In this document: piece by piece, positions 43,401 through 56,269 of the stretch | Numbering within the stretch: the stretch's first letter is position 1 | Layout of the letters: every line of letters starts with the position of its first letter | Assembly: GCA_037367405.1 (NCBI GenBank) | Contig: JAZKJV010002325.1 | Span: forward strand, 248,001 to 312,000 | Reading direction: 5' to 3' | Source: Ottelia alismoides | Taxonomy: Eukaryota; Streptophyta; Magnoliopsida; Alismatales; Hydrocharitaceae | Length of the DNA stretch: 64,000 bases | The notes under the pieces: generated by a model | Database searches by the model: none | What the model saw: only the letters and a program-made list of their open reading frames with translations | Told to the model about the DNA's origin: nothing | Made by a program: the position numbers and the translations under genes

Positions 43401-44715
43401 GAGAAACTCAAAGATGAAAAATGCATGACTCACACGATGGGACCAACTACTCTAATAATGGGTGAGAAACACAACGGACTCCAAGTCACATTCAATACAC
43501 AAGGCAAACCGCCGATTCACCTACTCGACACAGTGAAGACCACCAGATGACGGTCATTTATCTTTTCCGTTTTAGAGTTAGGTGAGAATCACAGAGTTGT
43601 ACAAACACTTAGGAGGCTTGATAGGATTTGGGCTCTACTCCTTAGTGTGTGCATGGGCACTTAAAACACATCCAATGAGGGGGGTTGCTCTCCCCAAGAC
43701 AAAGAAGTCCATTATGTTTTATTTTTCGGTCCAATAGAGTTAGCAGTCTCAATTTTATTTAGGTTATCACTTTTTTGGGTATTTTCAATGCACGTGCCTA
43801 TTGAGGTTCCAATTTCCATTAAGCATCCTAAGTGGCAAAAATAGAGGGAGAAGGTTGGAAAAGCCATGCAAGTCGGAAATCGATGATGCATGCTAAGTAA
43901 GAAGACTTACAACGCTTCCCAGCTCTCTCCATGCGGGATGCAGAACAGAATTGAAACCTATGCTATGTGCAAATGCAAGCCGAAGAAATCGCCCTAGGAT
44001 AGTAACTGCTATTATCGTGAAGCACCACAAGTCGGTCATTGATCCTTAACCTAAGAGTCCGGTCTTGGCTTACCCCTCCTCTTCTCGACACACTCGAGTT
44101 CATGAGTAGCGCTTGATGGGGCCTGCTTACGGCACACGAGTTAAGAGATAAATGAACAGACTGTTTAAATTTGACTAGTTCCAAAACGCACTATAGGTAC
44201 ATGAAGATATATTAGGGTGTTTGGACCTAATCTACTCGATCAAGCAATTCCTAAGCTAGGGATCATTCACACAAAATAATAAAAAATAAAATATAAAAAG
44301 CGTCAAAAACATTGAGGCTCCCAAGGGAACAATCCCTCGCCAATGGACCTCGGGAGTCGGAGTGTCTGAAAGTCCTGAATTATTACATGTCAAGTGTCAC
44401 TCTCTCACATAAATATACATAATAAAATAAAATGCATAGAAATGTAGACTGTCTTCAAAAATTCTCCTTCGTTTGCCTTCAATGCTCTCTCCTGTTGGCT
44501 GGTGTAGAAGAGCCAACACCTCCTCGCTTGGGTGCATTGGTCCTCCTGGGAGGTCCTCCTTCGCTTGGCGGTCCCTCGCATCAAAGACAAATAAAGGAGA
44601 TGGGTCAGAACAGTCAATCAATATTGTCAAGAAGTAATCAAATAAATAATAAAATAGGGACTGGACATGAGCAAAGAATTAAATAAATAAATGAACAACC
44701 ATACAAAATCCGTTG
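40418..44715 (-). other. GyC internal region, inverted; no recognised protein
   Basis: On the - strand, from the primer site down: the leader (44715 to about 43440) matching GyB's leader; an unassigned stretch (43440-42620) with short Ser/Pro-rich open frames; the stem-loop array (42620-40670); and a stretch (40670-40418) that includes the family 3' UTR hairpin CTATACTTAGGAC (40463-40475) / GTCCTAAGTGTAG (40483-40495). Open frames of up to 112 codons within the array recur with the repeat unit and match no family I know. Confidence 0.7.
40670..42620 (-). ncRNA. Candidate structured RNA: tandem array of covarying stem-loops
   Basis: A core array (about 40950-42535) of units alternating near 250 and 200 bp. 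Each unit opens with a CCTTGCGAGG-ACCGT-CAAGG-like block (starts near 40956, 41221, 41421, 41671, 41868, 42118, 42321). Each closes with a hairpin whose loop is conserved (GCAGATAACCCTCG type) while the stem arms vary and stay complementary, for example TCACATC/GATGTGA, TCATAG/CTATGA and TCGCATT/AATGCGA. More hairpins flank the array: GACACCC/GGGTGTC at 40675-40704, ATCGGCTC/GAGCCGAT at 40762-40799, GTCCTC/GAGGAC at 42577-42616. The strand is inferred from the leader orientation. No known RNA family is recognised. Function, if any, is unknown. Confidence 0.5.
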
Positions 44716-44735
44716 CCACCCCGGCAACGGCACCA
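44716..44735 (-). other. GyC primer binding site, tRNA-Asp-like
   Basis: On the - strand TGGTGCCGTTGCCGGGGTGG follows the LTR end TCATCA after two bases. It differs by one base from TGGCGCCGTTGCCGGGG, the complement of plant tRNA-Asp, and is the best preserved of the three gypsy sites in the window. Confidence 0.85.
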
Positions 44736-44737
44736 TT

Positions 44738-46851
44738 TGATGACGTGGGAATACGTCGAGGTCGTGTCTTTCCACAAGGCGGATCGAAAGTCGCTGAGTT
44801 GACCTCAGACAGAATCCCAAATCAATCAACAATTAACCCACAATGAAATATATGTAATTAAATAAAAATTGTGGAGTTAAAATTTATTATAACTCTACAT
44901 GTAAATGTGTATAGGTGTAAGCACAAGTAGAGGTCGAACACTGGGAGGCGAATGATTGAGTGTGAAATTGGTTGCGCAGTTATTCAATTCTTGGTTCAAG
45001 ACCAATTTTTTATTGTTTTTGTGGGTTTTTAATTTTATATATTTTTTATTTTATTTTTGGTTTTGTGATTTTTATTTTTTTTACATTATATATTTTTTTA
45101 TATTTTCTTTTCATATTTTGAATTATATAATATAGATATATATATAAAGATATGTATAAGAGGAGAGAGAAAGAAGTAACATAATAATAGATGTATATAT
45201 ATATATACTCAAAATGTATTACATATAATATTTTTTTATATTTTTATATTTTTTTGTTATTTTTTTCTGGAATTTTTCTAATTTTTATGTATTTTTAATT
45301 TAAAAATGTCCCTCATATGGAACTAATTAAATAGGCCGAAACTAATTTGGGTTTTTTTTACAAATATAAAATAAGTCCAAAAATAGCCTAAATTAATTTT
45401 TATGATGTAAATAATAATATATAGATAATTATAAAATAAGGCAACATATTTTTGGTGTTTTTCAAAGGCTTTTATATTTTTTTAGGATTTTGGTGCTTCT
45501 TGAAATTTTTTATTTTTCTTTTTCTATTTTTAGAGTTTCTAGTTTTCTGGACTCAATATATATATAAATATACCATATATAATTTTTTTGGAATTTTTCA
45601 AAATGTTTTTATATTTTTTTGTTTCTTGTAAATTAAACAGTACAAAAATGGCTTCTTTTTCATTTTTAATAATTAGGTTATATGCAAAAAATGCAAAATG
45701 GATATGTGGCGTGAAAGTACATAGCATGGAGCATCTGACCTAATTTTTCTGTATTTGTTGGAGCTAAGTAGCTATTTTTAATAAATATATAAAAGGCACA
45801 CAAATAAAACAGCCTGGCAGGGGCATTTTTGTAAATAACATTAACTACAAGTGGCTTTGTGCAAAAATACCAACATAAATAAACATTTATTTAAATTTTT
45901 AAAACTATTTTACTATTAGCAAAAGACGCTAGGGTATATCTGCAAAATTCACGTGCCTCACGTGGGGACTGCACTTGAGGCGCGGGAAGGACCTAATTGC
46001 AATTACATGAAAGCTCAGGATCCTTTGGCAAAATTTACAATTTATTTTACAACGCGATATTTATTTTACAAAATTACAAATTAATTACAAAAATGCGGGG
46101 GTATGAGTACGAAAATTACCCCCAAAGGCGCTTGATCCAACGGCTGATACGCATGACTTATCCACGTGGCGCCCCCACATTTGCCGATGCCGCTTCGACG
46201 ATGGGTGGTGAAGATTAGATCATACAAGATGATATGACGGTGAAGGTTGCACTCCATCGGACGGCTCAGCTTCCTCCTGAGACTCCTCCTTCATCCGACG
46301 GCGGGGAGGGCATCTGGAAGAACAGGGAGGAAGGTTCGCCTGGGCGAACTTCCTCCGGTGATTTCTCCCTCCCCCACCGCTCTTTGCTGCTCCCAAGGAT
46401 CCCAACACATCGCAGGTGCTTCCATCTAACCGCAGGAGGCCTCAGATTGGCCAGGAGGTCACCGGAGCGCCGCCACCAGGTCGATGTCGAGATGGCGCTC
46501 CTGGTACCTCCGACGAGCATCGAAGAACACCTCCAGGTGCCTCAAAGCACCTTGTACCTGCACAGAAAGAAACAAGGGACGGGGGCAAACTGCCTAATCC
46601 CGTTAGAGCTGAAAATGGATGGAGGGGGGCTTCGGGTGAAGATCTCCGACGACGGGTGGGGGATGGACATCTGATCTCCAGATCCGGTGAAGATCGGGGT
46701 GGGTGAAGGTGCTTGGGGCGTGGGGAAAATGAAAAGGTAGGAAATTTTTATGGAGGCAAGAGGGTGGTCGGAAAACGTCGAGGGTATCGTGAAATGCTCG
46801 CCGAAGCAGAGCTCCTACGAACTTCGGGTAATCGATTTTACGCTACAATAC
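44738..46851 (-). repeat. GyC LTR, last 2.1 kb, inverted
   Basis: It reads on the - strand from GTAGCGTAAAATCGATTACC (46851) to ACGTCATCA (44738). It equals the last half of the 3' LTR, with the G-box palindrome near 45960. Its 46539-46851 part duplicates 40117-40417 in reverse orientation. The short open frames shared among the LTR copies (for example near 46250-46700) are copies of one another and not evidence of genes. Confidence 0.9.
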
Positions 46852-49774
46852 AAATAACTATGTTACCTATGTTACCTATGTATTATATGTAACACATAGG
46901 CAAAATACCTATGTTACCTATGTATATAAATAAAAGGGGATTTCATTCTTTTATTCTTTATTCAGTTATATTTTTATAATACTGTAAATATTAGATATAA
47001 TTTATTAAAAATATAAATCCAAAATAAAAAAACCAAGAAAATACATTAAATAAATAAAATGTATATATAATATACGTAAAATACCTATAAGTATACCTAA
47101 TATTACATAGACCTATTTATTTAAAAATGTAAATAAACTCATAAAAATTAAATAAAAATATATTTATACTCATAAAAATAAGTTATAAATAAATAAAATA
47201 AGAAAATAAAATAATAAAATAAAAATACACAAAATAAAAATAAATACATGTAAATACACTTGTAAATACATCGTTAAAATAAATTCATAATAAAACACAT
47301 CAAAAAATAAATAAAAATAATAAATAAATAATACATTAATTAATAAACATTTTTTATTTTATAATCAAAATTAAATAAGGTCATTTATTATGACTAAATA
47401 ATGAGTCAAATTTCTGTCAAACATTGCGTTGACCTCGGTCAACTCAGCCCCCAGCCTCACTAGCCCGTCAAATCTGTCAGACATTGTGTTTTCTCCAAAT
47501 TTTCCCGATCGACCCATCACTCCAATGACATTGGTCCCTTCACGGATATTACTCCCAAAACAATCCTTATACACTCCCATGGCTTGTTTCCCTTGTATAT
47601 AACTTCGATTTCTTATTTTTGGCCGGTCAATAAGGGCTCCCATTATGTTCAAAAAATTTTTCAGCCTCCAGCCCGTCAAATCTATCAAACCCCCGTCATC
47701 TCCCATTTTTCCCGAGTGCCCCGTCCATCGATCGCCTTTGCGTCCTTCACAAGAAATGTTCTTGGCATATTGTACATCCACGCCCAAGGCTTGTTTCCCT
47801 TGTATATATCACCGATTCCTTATTATTTGCCGGGCAATAAGGGCGCATACACATGTTTATAAATAAGTTCCCCCTCCTCCTTGGTCGAATTTGGCCAACT
47901 TACTTCCCCAAAACACCTTGAATCCGGTCCTAGACGAGCCCTTGTGACAGGAGGAGATCCATAGCACCGTGAATCGGCCGGAGGAGGAAGAAATTTTGTC
48001 ACGGCGGAGCTCCGGCGTCAGTCCTGCTCCCTGGAGGCCCCCAGGTATAAGAGTTGCGCATTTACTCATTTTAGTTAGAATTTTATGTTAGCTTTTATTC
48101 ATGCATTTAGATTAGTGTTTAATTCTTAGGTGTAGCGTAAAATCGATTACCCGAAGTTTGTCGGAGCTCCGCTCCGGCGAGCATTTCACGGTACCCCCAA
48201 CGTTTTCCGACCACCCTCTCACCTCCATTTTCCTACCTTTTCATTTTCCCACGCCCCAAGCACCTTTACTCACCTAGATCTTCACCGGATCTGGAGATCA
48301 GATCTCCATCCCCCACCCGTCGCGGAGATCTTCGCCCGAAGCCCCCCTCCATCCATTTTCAGTTCTAATGGGACGAGGCAGTTTGCCCCCGTCCTTTGTT
48401 TCATTCTGTGCATGTACAAGGTGCTTTGAGGCACCTGGAGGTATTCTTCGACGCTCGTCGGAGGTACCTGGAGTGGCATCTCGACATCGACCTGGTGGCG
48501 GCGCTCCGGTGACCTCCTGACCAATCTGAGGCCTCCTACGGTTAACTGGAAGCATCTGCGACGTGTTGGGATCCTTGGGAGCAGCAAAGGGCGGCGGGGG
48601 AGGGAGAAATCGTCGGAGGAAGTTCGCCCAGGCGAACCTTCCTCCCTGTTTTTCCATATGCCCTCCCCGCCGTCGGGTGAAGGAGGAGTCTCAGGAGGAA
48701 GCTCATCCGTCCGATGGAGCGAAGCTTTCACCGTCATATCATCTCGTAAGATCTAATCTTCACCGCCCATCGTCGAAGCGACATCGGCAAACGTGGGGGC
48801 GCCACGTGGATAAGTCACGCGTATCAGCTGTTGGATCAAGCGCCTTTGGGGGTAATTTTCATACTCATACCCCCAAATTTTTGTAATTAATTTGTAATTT
48901 TGTAAAATAAATATCGCGTTGTAAAATAAATTGTAAATTTTGCCAAAGGATCCCTGAGCTTTCATGTAATTGCAATTAGGTCCTTCTGTGCCTCACGTGC
49001 AGTCCCATGTGAGGCGCGTGAATTTTGCAGATATACCTCGGCGTCTTTTGTTGATTGTAAAATAGTTTTAAAAATTTAAATAAATGTTTATTTATGTTGG
49101 TATTTTTGCACAGAGCCCCCTGTAGTTAATTTTATTTGCAAAAATGTCCCTGCTAGGCTGTTTTATTTTTATACCTTTTATGTATTTATTAAAAATAGCT
49201 ACTTAACTCCAACAAATCCACAAAAATTAGGTCAGATGCTCCATGCTATGTAATTTCACGCCACATGTCCATTTTGCATTTTTTTGCATATAACCTAATT
49301 ATTAAAAATGAAAAAGGAGGCACTTTTGTACTGTTTAATTTACAAAATAAAAAAAATATAAAACATTTTGAAAAATTCCAAAAAAATTATATATGGTATA
49401 TTTATATATATTGAGTCCAGAAAATGAAAAACCCTAAAAATAGAAAAAGAAAATATAAAAAATTCAAGAAGCTCCAAAATCCTAAAAAAATATAAAAACA
49501 CTTAAAAAACACAAAAAAATATGTTTTCTTATTTTATAATTATCTATATATTAGTATTTACATATTAAAAATTAATTTGTGCTATTTTTGGACTTATTTT
49601 ATATTTTAAAAAAAACCAAATTAGTTTCGGCCTATTTAATTAGTTCCATATGAGGGACATTTTTGAATTAAAAATACATAAAAATTAGAAAAATTTCAGA
49701 AAAAAATAACAAAAAAATATAAAAATATAAAAAACTATATGTAATACATTTTGAGTATATATATATATATACTG
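46852..49774 (+). repeat. Extra partial LTR inside GyC
   Basis: Collinear with the 3' LTR from about its position 776 to 3675. It starts in CTATGTTACC repeats at 46862 and ends in a (TA)n run at 49757-49774, where sequence switches to the 3' UTR. It probably formed by a deletion or template jump at AT-rich repeats. Confidence 0.82.
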
Positions 49775-51674
49775 GTTGTATATAATATGTATATACTTCA
49801 TCCATAACTCGTACTTTCGTATAATTATTAATAAATATGGCTAAAAATATGATATAATTCATTAAGTAATAATGCTTCTTATTCCTCAGATTCTTTTTGT
49901 ATATACTGATTAATAAATCAGGTTAAAAATAGTTTTGCAAAATGATTTGAAGAATGGTGTGAACTGTTTGGAAAACTTTTTGTGAAATATTTTCAACCTT
50001 TGAAAAAACATTTTGATTGCAGAAATTCTTTTATTTGTGTGAAATAAAGGATTTGAAAATCTATTTGCAAAAGATTTGGAAATGTTTGTAAAAGTATTTT
50101 GAAAATGTATATATAGTGTTTGCAAAATCCTTGCAAAATAGCTTTCAAATGTTTGTAAATATTTGCAAAAATTATTTTGTACTATAGTTTTCAAAATAAT
50201 TTTCAAATAATTTTGAGGAATAAAAAGCATCATAATAAAATAAATAAAAATAAATGAAAAATACATAAAATTCTTTATCAATTGTATATACACCTAAATA
50301 AATCACTTGGTTAAAACCTATAAATCCTTCATTCTTTGTAAATAAAACAGCACGCCCATGTAAATAGTTGTACATATTTTATATTTTGAGTGCCAAAATT
50401 CTTTTATTTGTAAATTCTTTGTGTAAAAATTCCTCTCTTTGTTTTCAAATTCTTTGAAAATTGCATTATTCTTTGCATATTTGTAAATAGCATTTGCATA
50501 GCAGACATATATTTTTATTGAGCTTGATGATTGAACTAGTCCAATAAAGTCGAAGATTGGAGCTTGGTTAGACCTTACCGCACCTAACCGTACTGGAACC
50601 TTATGGGAACGAGGTTTAAGGTACTTCAAGTCTATTCAGACTTAATTCTTTGAGAAATCAGGACTGGGTTCAAGTCACCTCAGTTGACTAACTAGAACTT
50701 TTCGAAACACACGCATGACTCTTGTCGGCCGTGACCTAACTTGGACACTTGCACCTTTCACTTGGCTCAACTCAGCTGGAGTGGTGAGGGGGTTTGATTT
50801 GCCAGTCTGAGACGCACGCGGGTGGAAACATTCGTCCTCGTCTAGGGAGGGAAGTGCACCTCAACTTGGTCTAGTTTCAATGAAGTCGAATGATAGGAGA
50901 GTGTAGGTTGCAATAAAGCTTCAAAAGAGGGATAGTCTTATGGCTCAAGAGGAAAACGTCCTTATGTAAATGCTGCTGTAAATAGTATGTTGAAAAAAAA
51001 CTCCAAACAAGTGGACATGCTTGTAAATAAAAATAAAAGTGCCTGTCGGAGTATGTATATGTTGTATAGAAAATAAGCAAGCTTTAGCATCAAAGTTATA
51101 CCATGTGAGCTTGCAGCTGGATGACTTGACTACACTGGTCTTGCATCCCAAGATAGGTATCTACACTGGCTACCGTCCATTCTCTTCTTCACCTCCTCCT
51201 CTTGAGTTGGATGCCACTTGAACTTAGAAGGGAATACCCCGCTCCTCGACGATAGAGGGCTCGATTGGGGAATCATTGGGTTGTCATTCTGGAGAAGTCA
51301 ATTCCTTTGTCATTTCAGTTGGGGAGAGCCACTATCACTTACACTGTACAAGTCAGCTTCATAGTCATAAGGGTTTGCGTATGATATAGGCTAGTTCTGA
51401 CCTGGCTATTGAGGTAATTCAAACCGAGTTCTGTGACTATCGAAGGCTGTTGTATTTTAAATTTGGTTCCCAACAAGGTTCCACACACATTTTCACACCA
51501 AGGTCTAACCTGAGCTCCAAACTTTGATTTTGTAAAGACAAGTTTAATAATCACGATCAATTCAATTTATTCTTAATTCTTTATTTTTGCTTTTTCTTTT
51601 CTTCTTATTCATTATCTTTTTGTACTTATTGCATAAGTATTTCCTAGGGACTAGCAAAGGCAATTATAGAGGGA
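49775..51674 (+). other. GyC 3' UTR and polypurine tract
   Basis: Non-coding. TATACTTCATCCATAACTCG near 49792 is shared with GyA and GyB. The last 490 bp match the start of the window. It ends GGGACTAGCAAAGGCAATTA then TAGAGGGA, a purine tract directly before the LTR. Open frames on the - strand here are AT-rich and unsupported. Confidence 0.75.
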
Positions 51675-54600
51675 TGATGAATCCCGATTCATCATTCTTT
51701 ATTCTATCATTTTGGCCTTAAAAACCCCAGCAAATGCATTTAAATAACATCAATTTGTACATATTAGCATTCATTATTTATTGTATTTATTGTAAATAAA
51801 TTAAGGTTTTTAATACCAAAATTATAGAATAAAGAGAAGAGAAGAAAAAGGAATAAAATATTGCAAATATTTTATGACCCTAACCCCGAGACCAAGTCCA
51901 GAATGGAATTGGTCGACAAGGAATAAAGTAGGGGAGATAAGGGCCAAAATACAATAAATACCCCATTTATTTATTCATTCATTTATGCATTTTTGACATC
52001 TATTTTGTATATAAGTATTTATTCATCAAATAAAAATCTTTTGTACATGACAGTTGTAGATAATAATGTACATAAAAATACAAAATTGAGTTTGTGTAAA
52101 AATGATGTACAGTGTACATTTTATACACAGAATAAAAAACCAAAATCTCAACTTCGCAGACCCGTATCTTGCATATAAAAATTCAAAATCCACAAACTCA
52201 CCTTTAATTGTATATAGCTTTCCAAGAACTATTTAATAAAATTGGTTACATAATTTTTGGAGTCCATCTGTGAAAGTTAGGTTTTTGACCTTCATTGTAC
52301 AGTCTACCCGAATAAAATATTCATTATATTCATTATTCATCATTTTTATAAATTTATATTTTTAGAATTTTGTAAATAATATATGTAATACGTGTACATA
52401 TTGAAATAAGAATAAAACCAAAAAGAATTTGTAAAATAAAATAAGTCTATGTAACACATAGGCATAATACCTATGTTACCTATGTATAGAAATAAAAGGG
52501 GATTTCATTCTTTTATTCTTTGTTCAGTTATATTTTTATAATACTGTAAATATTAGATATAATTTATTAAAAATATAAATCCAAAACAAAACCCAATAAA
52601 ATTCAATAAATAAATAAAATGTATATATAATATAGGTAAAATACCTATAAGTATACCTACATATTACATAGACTTATTTATTTAAAAATGTAAATAAACT
52701 CATGGAAATTAAATAAAAATATATTTATACTTACAAAAATAAGTTATAAATAAATAAAATAGGAAAATACAATAATAAAATAAAAAATACACAAAATAAA
52801 AATAAATACATGCAAATACACTTATAAATACATCGCTAAAATAAATTCATAAAAAAACACATAAAAAAATAAATAAAAATCATGAATAAATAATACATTA
52901 ATTAATAAACATTTTTTTATAATCAAAATTAAATAAGGTCATTTATTATGACTAAATAATGAGTCAAATTTGTACAGACTTGGACCAATAGGAATCCAGC
53001 ATTCGTTGACCTCGGTCAACTCAGCCCCCAGCCTCACCAGCCTGTCAAATCTGTCAGACATTGCATTTTCTCCAAATTTTCCCGATCGACCTGTCGCTCC
53101 AATGACATCGGTTCCATCACGAAAATTACTCCAAAACAACCCTTATACACGTCCATGGCTTGTTTCCCTTGTATATAACTTCGATTTCTTATTTTTGGCC
53201 GGTCAATAAGGTCTCCCATTATGTTCATAAATATTTTCAGCCTCCAGCCCGTCAAATCTGTCAAACCCCCCGTCTTCTCCCATTTTTCCCGGGTTCCCCC
53301 TCCATCGATCTCCTTTGCGTCCTTCACAAGAAATGTTCCTGGCATATTGTACATCCACGCCCAAGGCTTGCTTCCCTTGTATATATCACCGATTCCTTAT
53401 TATTTTTCGGTCAAAAAGGGCGCATACACATGTTTATAATTAAGTTCCCCCTCCTCCTTGGTCGAATTTGGCCAACTTACTTCCCCCAAAACACCTTGAA
53501 TCCGGTCCTAGACGAGCCCTTGTGACAGGAGGAGCTCCATAGCACCGTGAATCGGCCGGAGGAGGAAGAAATTTTGTCGCGGCGGAGCTCCGGCGTCCGT
53601 CCTGCTCCCTGGAGGCCCCCAGGTTTAAGAGCTACGCATTTACTCATTTTAGTTAGAATTTTATGTTAGATTTTTATTCGTGCATTTAGATTAATGTTTA
53701 ATTCTTAGGTGTAGCGTAAAATCGATTACAAGAAGTTCGCCGGAGCGGAGCTCCGGCGAGCATTTCACGGTACCCCTGATGTTTTCTGACAACCCTCTCG
53801 CCTCCACTTTCCTACCTTTTCATTTTCCCATGCCCCAACCACCTTCACTCACCCAGATTTTCACTGGATCTGGAGATCAGATCTCTATCCCCCACCCGTC
53901 GCCGGAGATCTTCGCCTGAAGCCCCCCTCCATCCATTTTCAGTTCTAACGGGACGAGGCAGTTTGCCCCCATCCCTTGTTTCATTCTGTGCAGGTACAAG
54001 GTGCTTTGAGGCACCTGGAGGTGTTCTTCGACGCTCGTCGGAGGTACCTGGAGTGCCATCTAGACATCGACCTGGTGGTGGCGCTCCAATGACGTCCTGG
54101 CCAATCTGAGGTCTCCTGCGGTTAGCTGGAAGCAACTGCGACGTGTTGGGATCCTTGGGAGCAGCAAAGAGCAGCGAGGGAGGGAGAAATCGTAGGAGGA
54201 CGTTCGCCCAGGCGAACCTTCCTCCCTGTTCTTCCAGATGCCCGCCCCGTCGTCGGATGAAGGATGAGTCTCAGGAGGAAGCTCAGCCGTCCGATGGAGC
54301 GCAGCCTTCACCGTCATATCATCTCGTATGATCTAATCTTCACCGCCCATTGTCGAAGAGGCATCCGCAAACGTGGGTACGCCACGTGGATAAGTCACGC
54401 GTATCAGTCGTTGGATCAAGCGCCTTTGGTGGTAATTTTCATACTCATACCCCCGCATTTTTGTAATTAATTTGTATTTTTGTAAAATAAATATCATGTT
54501 GTAAAATAAATTTTAAATTTTGCCAAAGGATCCATGAGCTTTCATGTAATTGCAATTAGGACCTTCCGCGCCTCACGTGCAGTCCCACGTGAGGCGCGTG

Positions 54601-55824
54601 AATTTTGCAGATATACCCTGACGTCTTTTGCTAATTGTAAAATAGTTTTAAAAATTTTAATAAATGTTTATTTATGTTGGTATTTTTGCACAGAGCCCCC
54701 TGTAGTTAATTTTATTTGCAAAAATGCCCCTGCCAGGCTGTTTTATTTTTATGCCTTTTATGTATTTATTAAAAATAGCTACTTAGCTCCAGCAAATCCA
54801 CAAAAATTAGGTCAGATGCTCCATGCTATGTACTTTCATGCCACATGTCCATTATGAATTTTTTGCATATAACCTAATTATTAAAAATAAAAAGGAGCCA
54901 TTTTTGTACTATTTAATTTACAAAATACAAAAAATTATAAAAACATTTTGAAAAATTCCAAAAAAATTATATATGGTATATTTATATATATATATATATT
55001 GAGTCCAGAAAATGAAAAACCCTAAATATAGAAAAAGAAAATATAAAAATTTGAAGAAGCTCCAAAATCCTAAAAAAATATAAAAACCCTTGAAAAACAC
55101 CAAAAATATGTTTCTTATTTTATAATTATCTATATATTATTATTTACATATTAAAAATTAATTTGGGCTATTTTTGGACTTATTTTATATTTTAAAAAAA
55201 ACCCAAATTAGTTTCGGTCTATTTAATTAGTTCCATATGAGGGACATTTTTGAATTAAAAATACATAAAAATTAGACAAATTCCAGAAAAAAATAACAAA
55301 AAAATAGAAAAATATAAAAAATATTATATGTAATACATTTTGAGTATATATATATACATCTATATATTATGTTACTTCTTTCTCTCTCCTCTTATACATA
55401 ACTTTATATATATATATATATATATGCATATTATATAATTCAAAATATGAAAAGAAACTATAAAAAAATATATAATGTAAAAACAAAATAAAAATCATAA
55501 AATTAAGAATAAAATAAAAAAATATAAAGTTAAAAACCCACAAAAACAATGAAAAATTGGTCATGAACCAAGAATTGAATAACTGCGCAACCAAATTCAC
55601 ACTCAACCATTCGCCTCCCAGTGTTCGACCTATACTTGTGCTTACACCTATACACATTTACATGTAGAGTTATAATAAATTTTAACTCCACATTTTTTAT
55701 TTAATTGCATATATTTCATTGTGGGTTAATTGTTGTTTGATTTCGGATTCTGTCTGAGGTTAACTCAGCGACTGTCGATCCGCCTTGTGGAAAGACACGA
55801 CCTCGGCGTAATCCCACATCATCA
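51675..55824 (+). repeat. Complete 3' LTR of GyC
   Basis: 4150 bp, TGATGAATCC...CACATCATCA. It serves as reference for the other copies. It includes the 208-bp promoter duplication (53036 on) and a perfect 13-bp inverted repeat with two G-boxes (54567-54598). The end, from GTGTTCGACC near 55621 through CATTGTGGGTTAATTG, is recognisable in the GyD and GyA LTRs. Confidence 0.93.
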
Positions 55825-56200
55825 ATAGATGCATTAGATTTCACCGTTGGGGTTGTATTAGAACAAAGAAGAGATATTTTGTCATATTCACCCGTTATGC
55901 CGAAAAGTAATTGACGATGCACAAAAGAACTACACCATTACATAGAAAGAGTTGTTGGAAGTTGTTTTCAGCCTAGAGAAGTTTATATCACATCCTCTTA
56001 GTCCAAAGTTTATTGTTTATATTGACTGCTCTGCTATCCGGTAACTACAATAGCATAAGGATGCCTAGTCATGCTTCCTAAAAGGGATCTTTCTCCTGTA
56101 GGTGTTTTATTTAGAAATTAAAGATAAACTTGTAATCTATAATGTGGTAGCAAACTTCTTGTATAAAATTGAAAGCATATATACGCAGTTGAATGGTGTA
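55825..56200 (+). pseudogene. GyD RNase H, remainder after GyC
   Basis: It opens with the second ATAGA and reads DALDFTVGVVLEQRRD (for DASDFAVGAVLGQRKD). After a frame change YIERVVGS and then LEVVFSLEKF (55953-55982) follow, then FIVYIDCSAIR (TDHSAIR, with the conserved Asp kept), YLEIKDK near 56110 and VVANFL near 56143 (VVADHLSRL). Stops and at least two frame changes occur. Confidence 0.85.
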
Positions 56201-56269
56201 CCGATATCAAAAACCTTCCACGGTGAATCTATTCTCAGTGTTGCTTCTCTCCTCTAGTATGTCGATATT

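Larger units (their letters stand above)
38074..55824 (+). mobile_element. GyC, 17.75-kb rearranged gypsy-family element without gag-pol
   Basis: Bounded by TGATGA...TCATCA and a perfect 5-bp duplication, inserted in GyD's RNase H. Contents in order: LTR start (+) 38074-40417; leader, stem-loop array and 3' UTR start in reverse 40418-44737; LTR end in reverse 44738-46851; a partial LTR (+) 46852-49774; 3' UTR (+) 49775-51674; complete 3' LTR 51675-55824. I found no gag, protease, RT or integrase homology. It must have moved with proteins from a relative, or lost them after insertion. Confidence 0.88.

Noticed and set aside
44716..44735. Ogre/Tat-type tRNA primer site as basis for naming the gypsy lineage
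   Set aside because: The site matches the tRNA-Asp complement better. With the LRSG gag motif an Athila-like group is more likely, but the lineage was not tested by phylogeny.
46234..46706. GC-rich open frames of 96-146 codons in the LTRs (also near 48300-48730 and 53845-54317)
   Set aside because: All lie in the same LTR segment, occur in two frames at once, and are copies of one LTR leader. No protein family is recognised.
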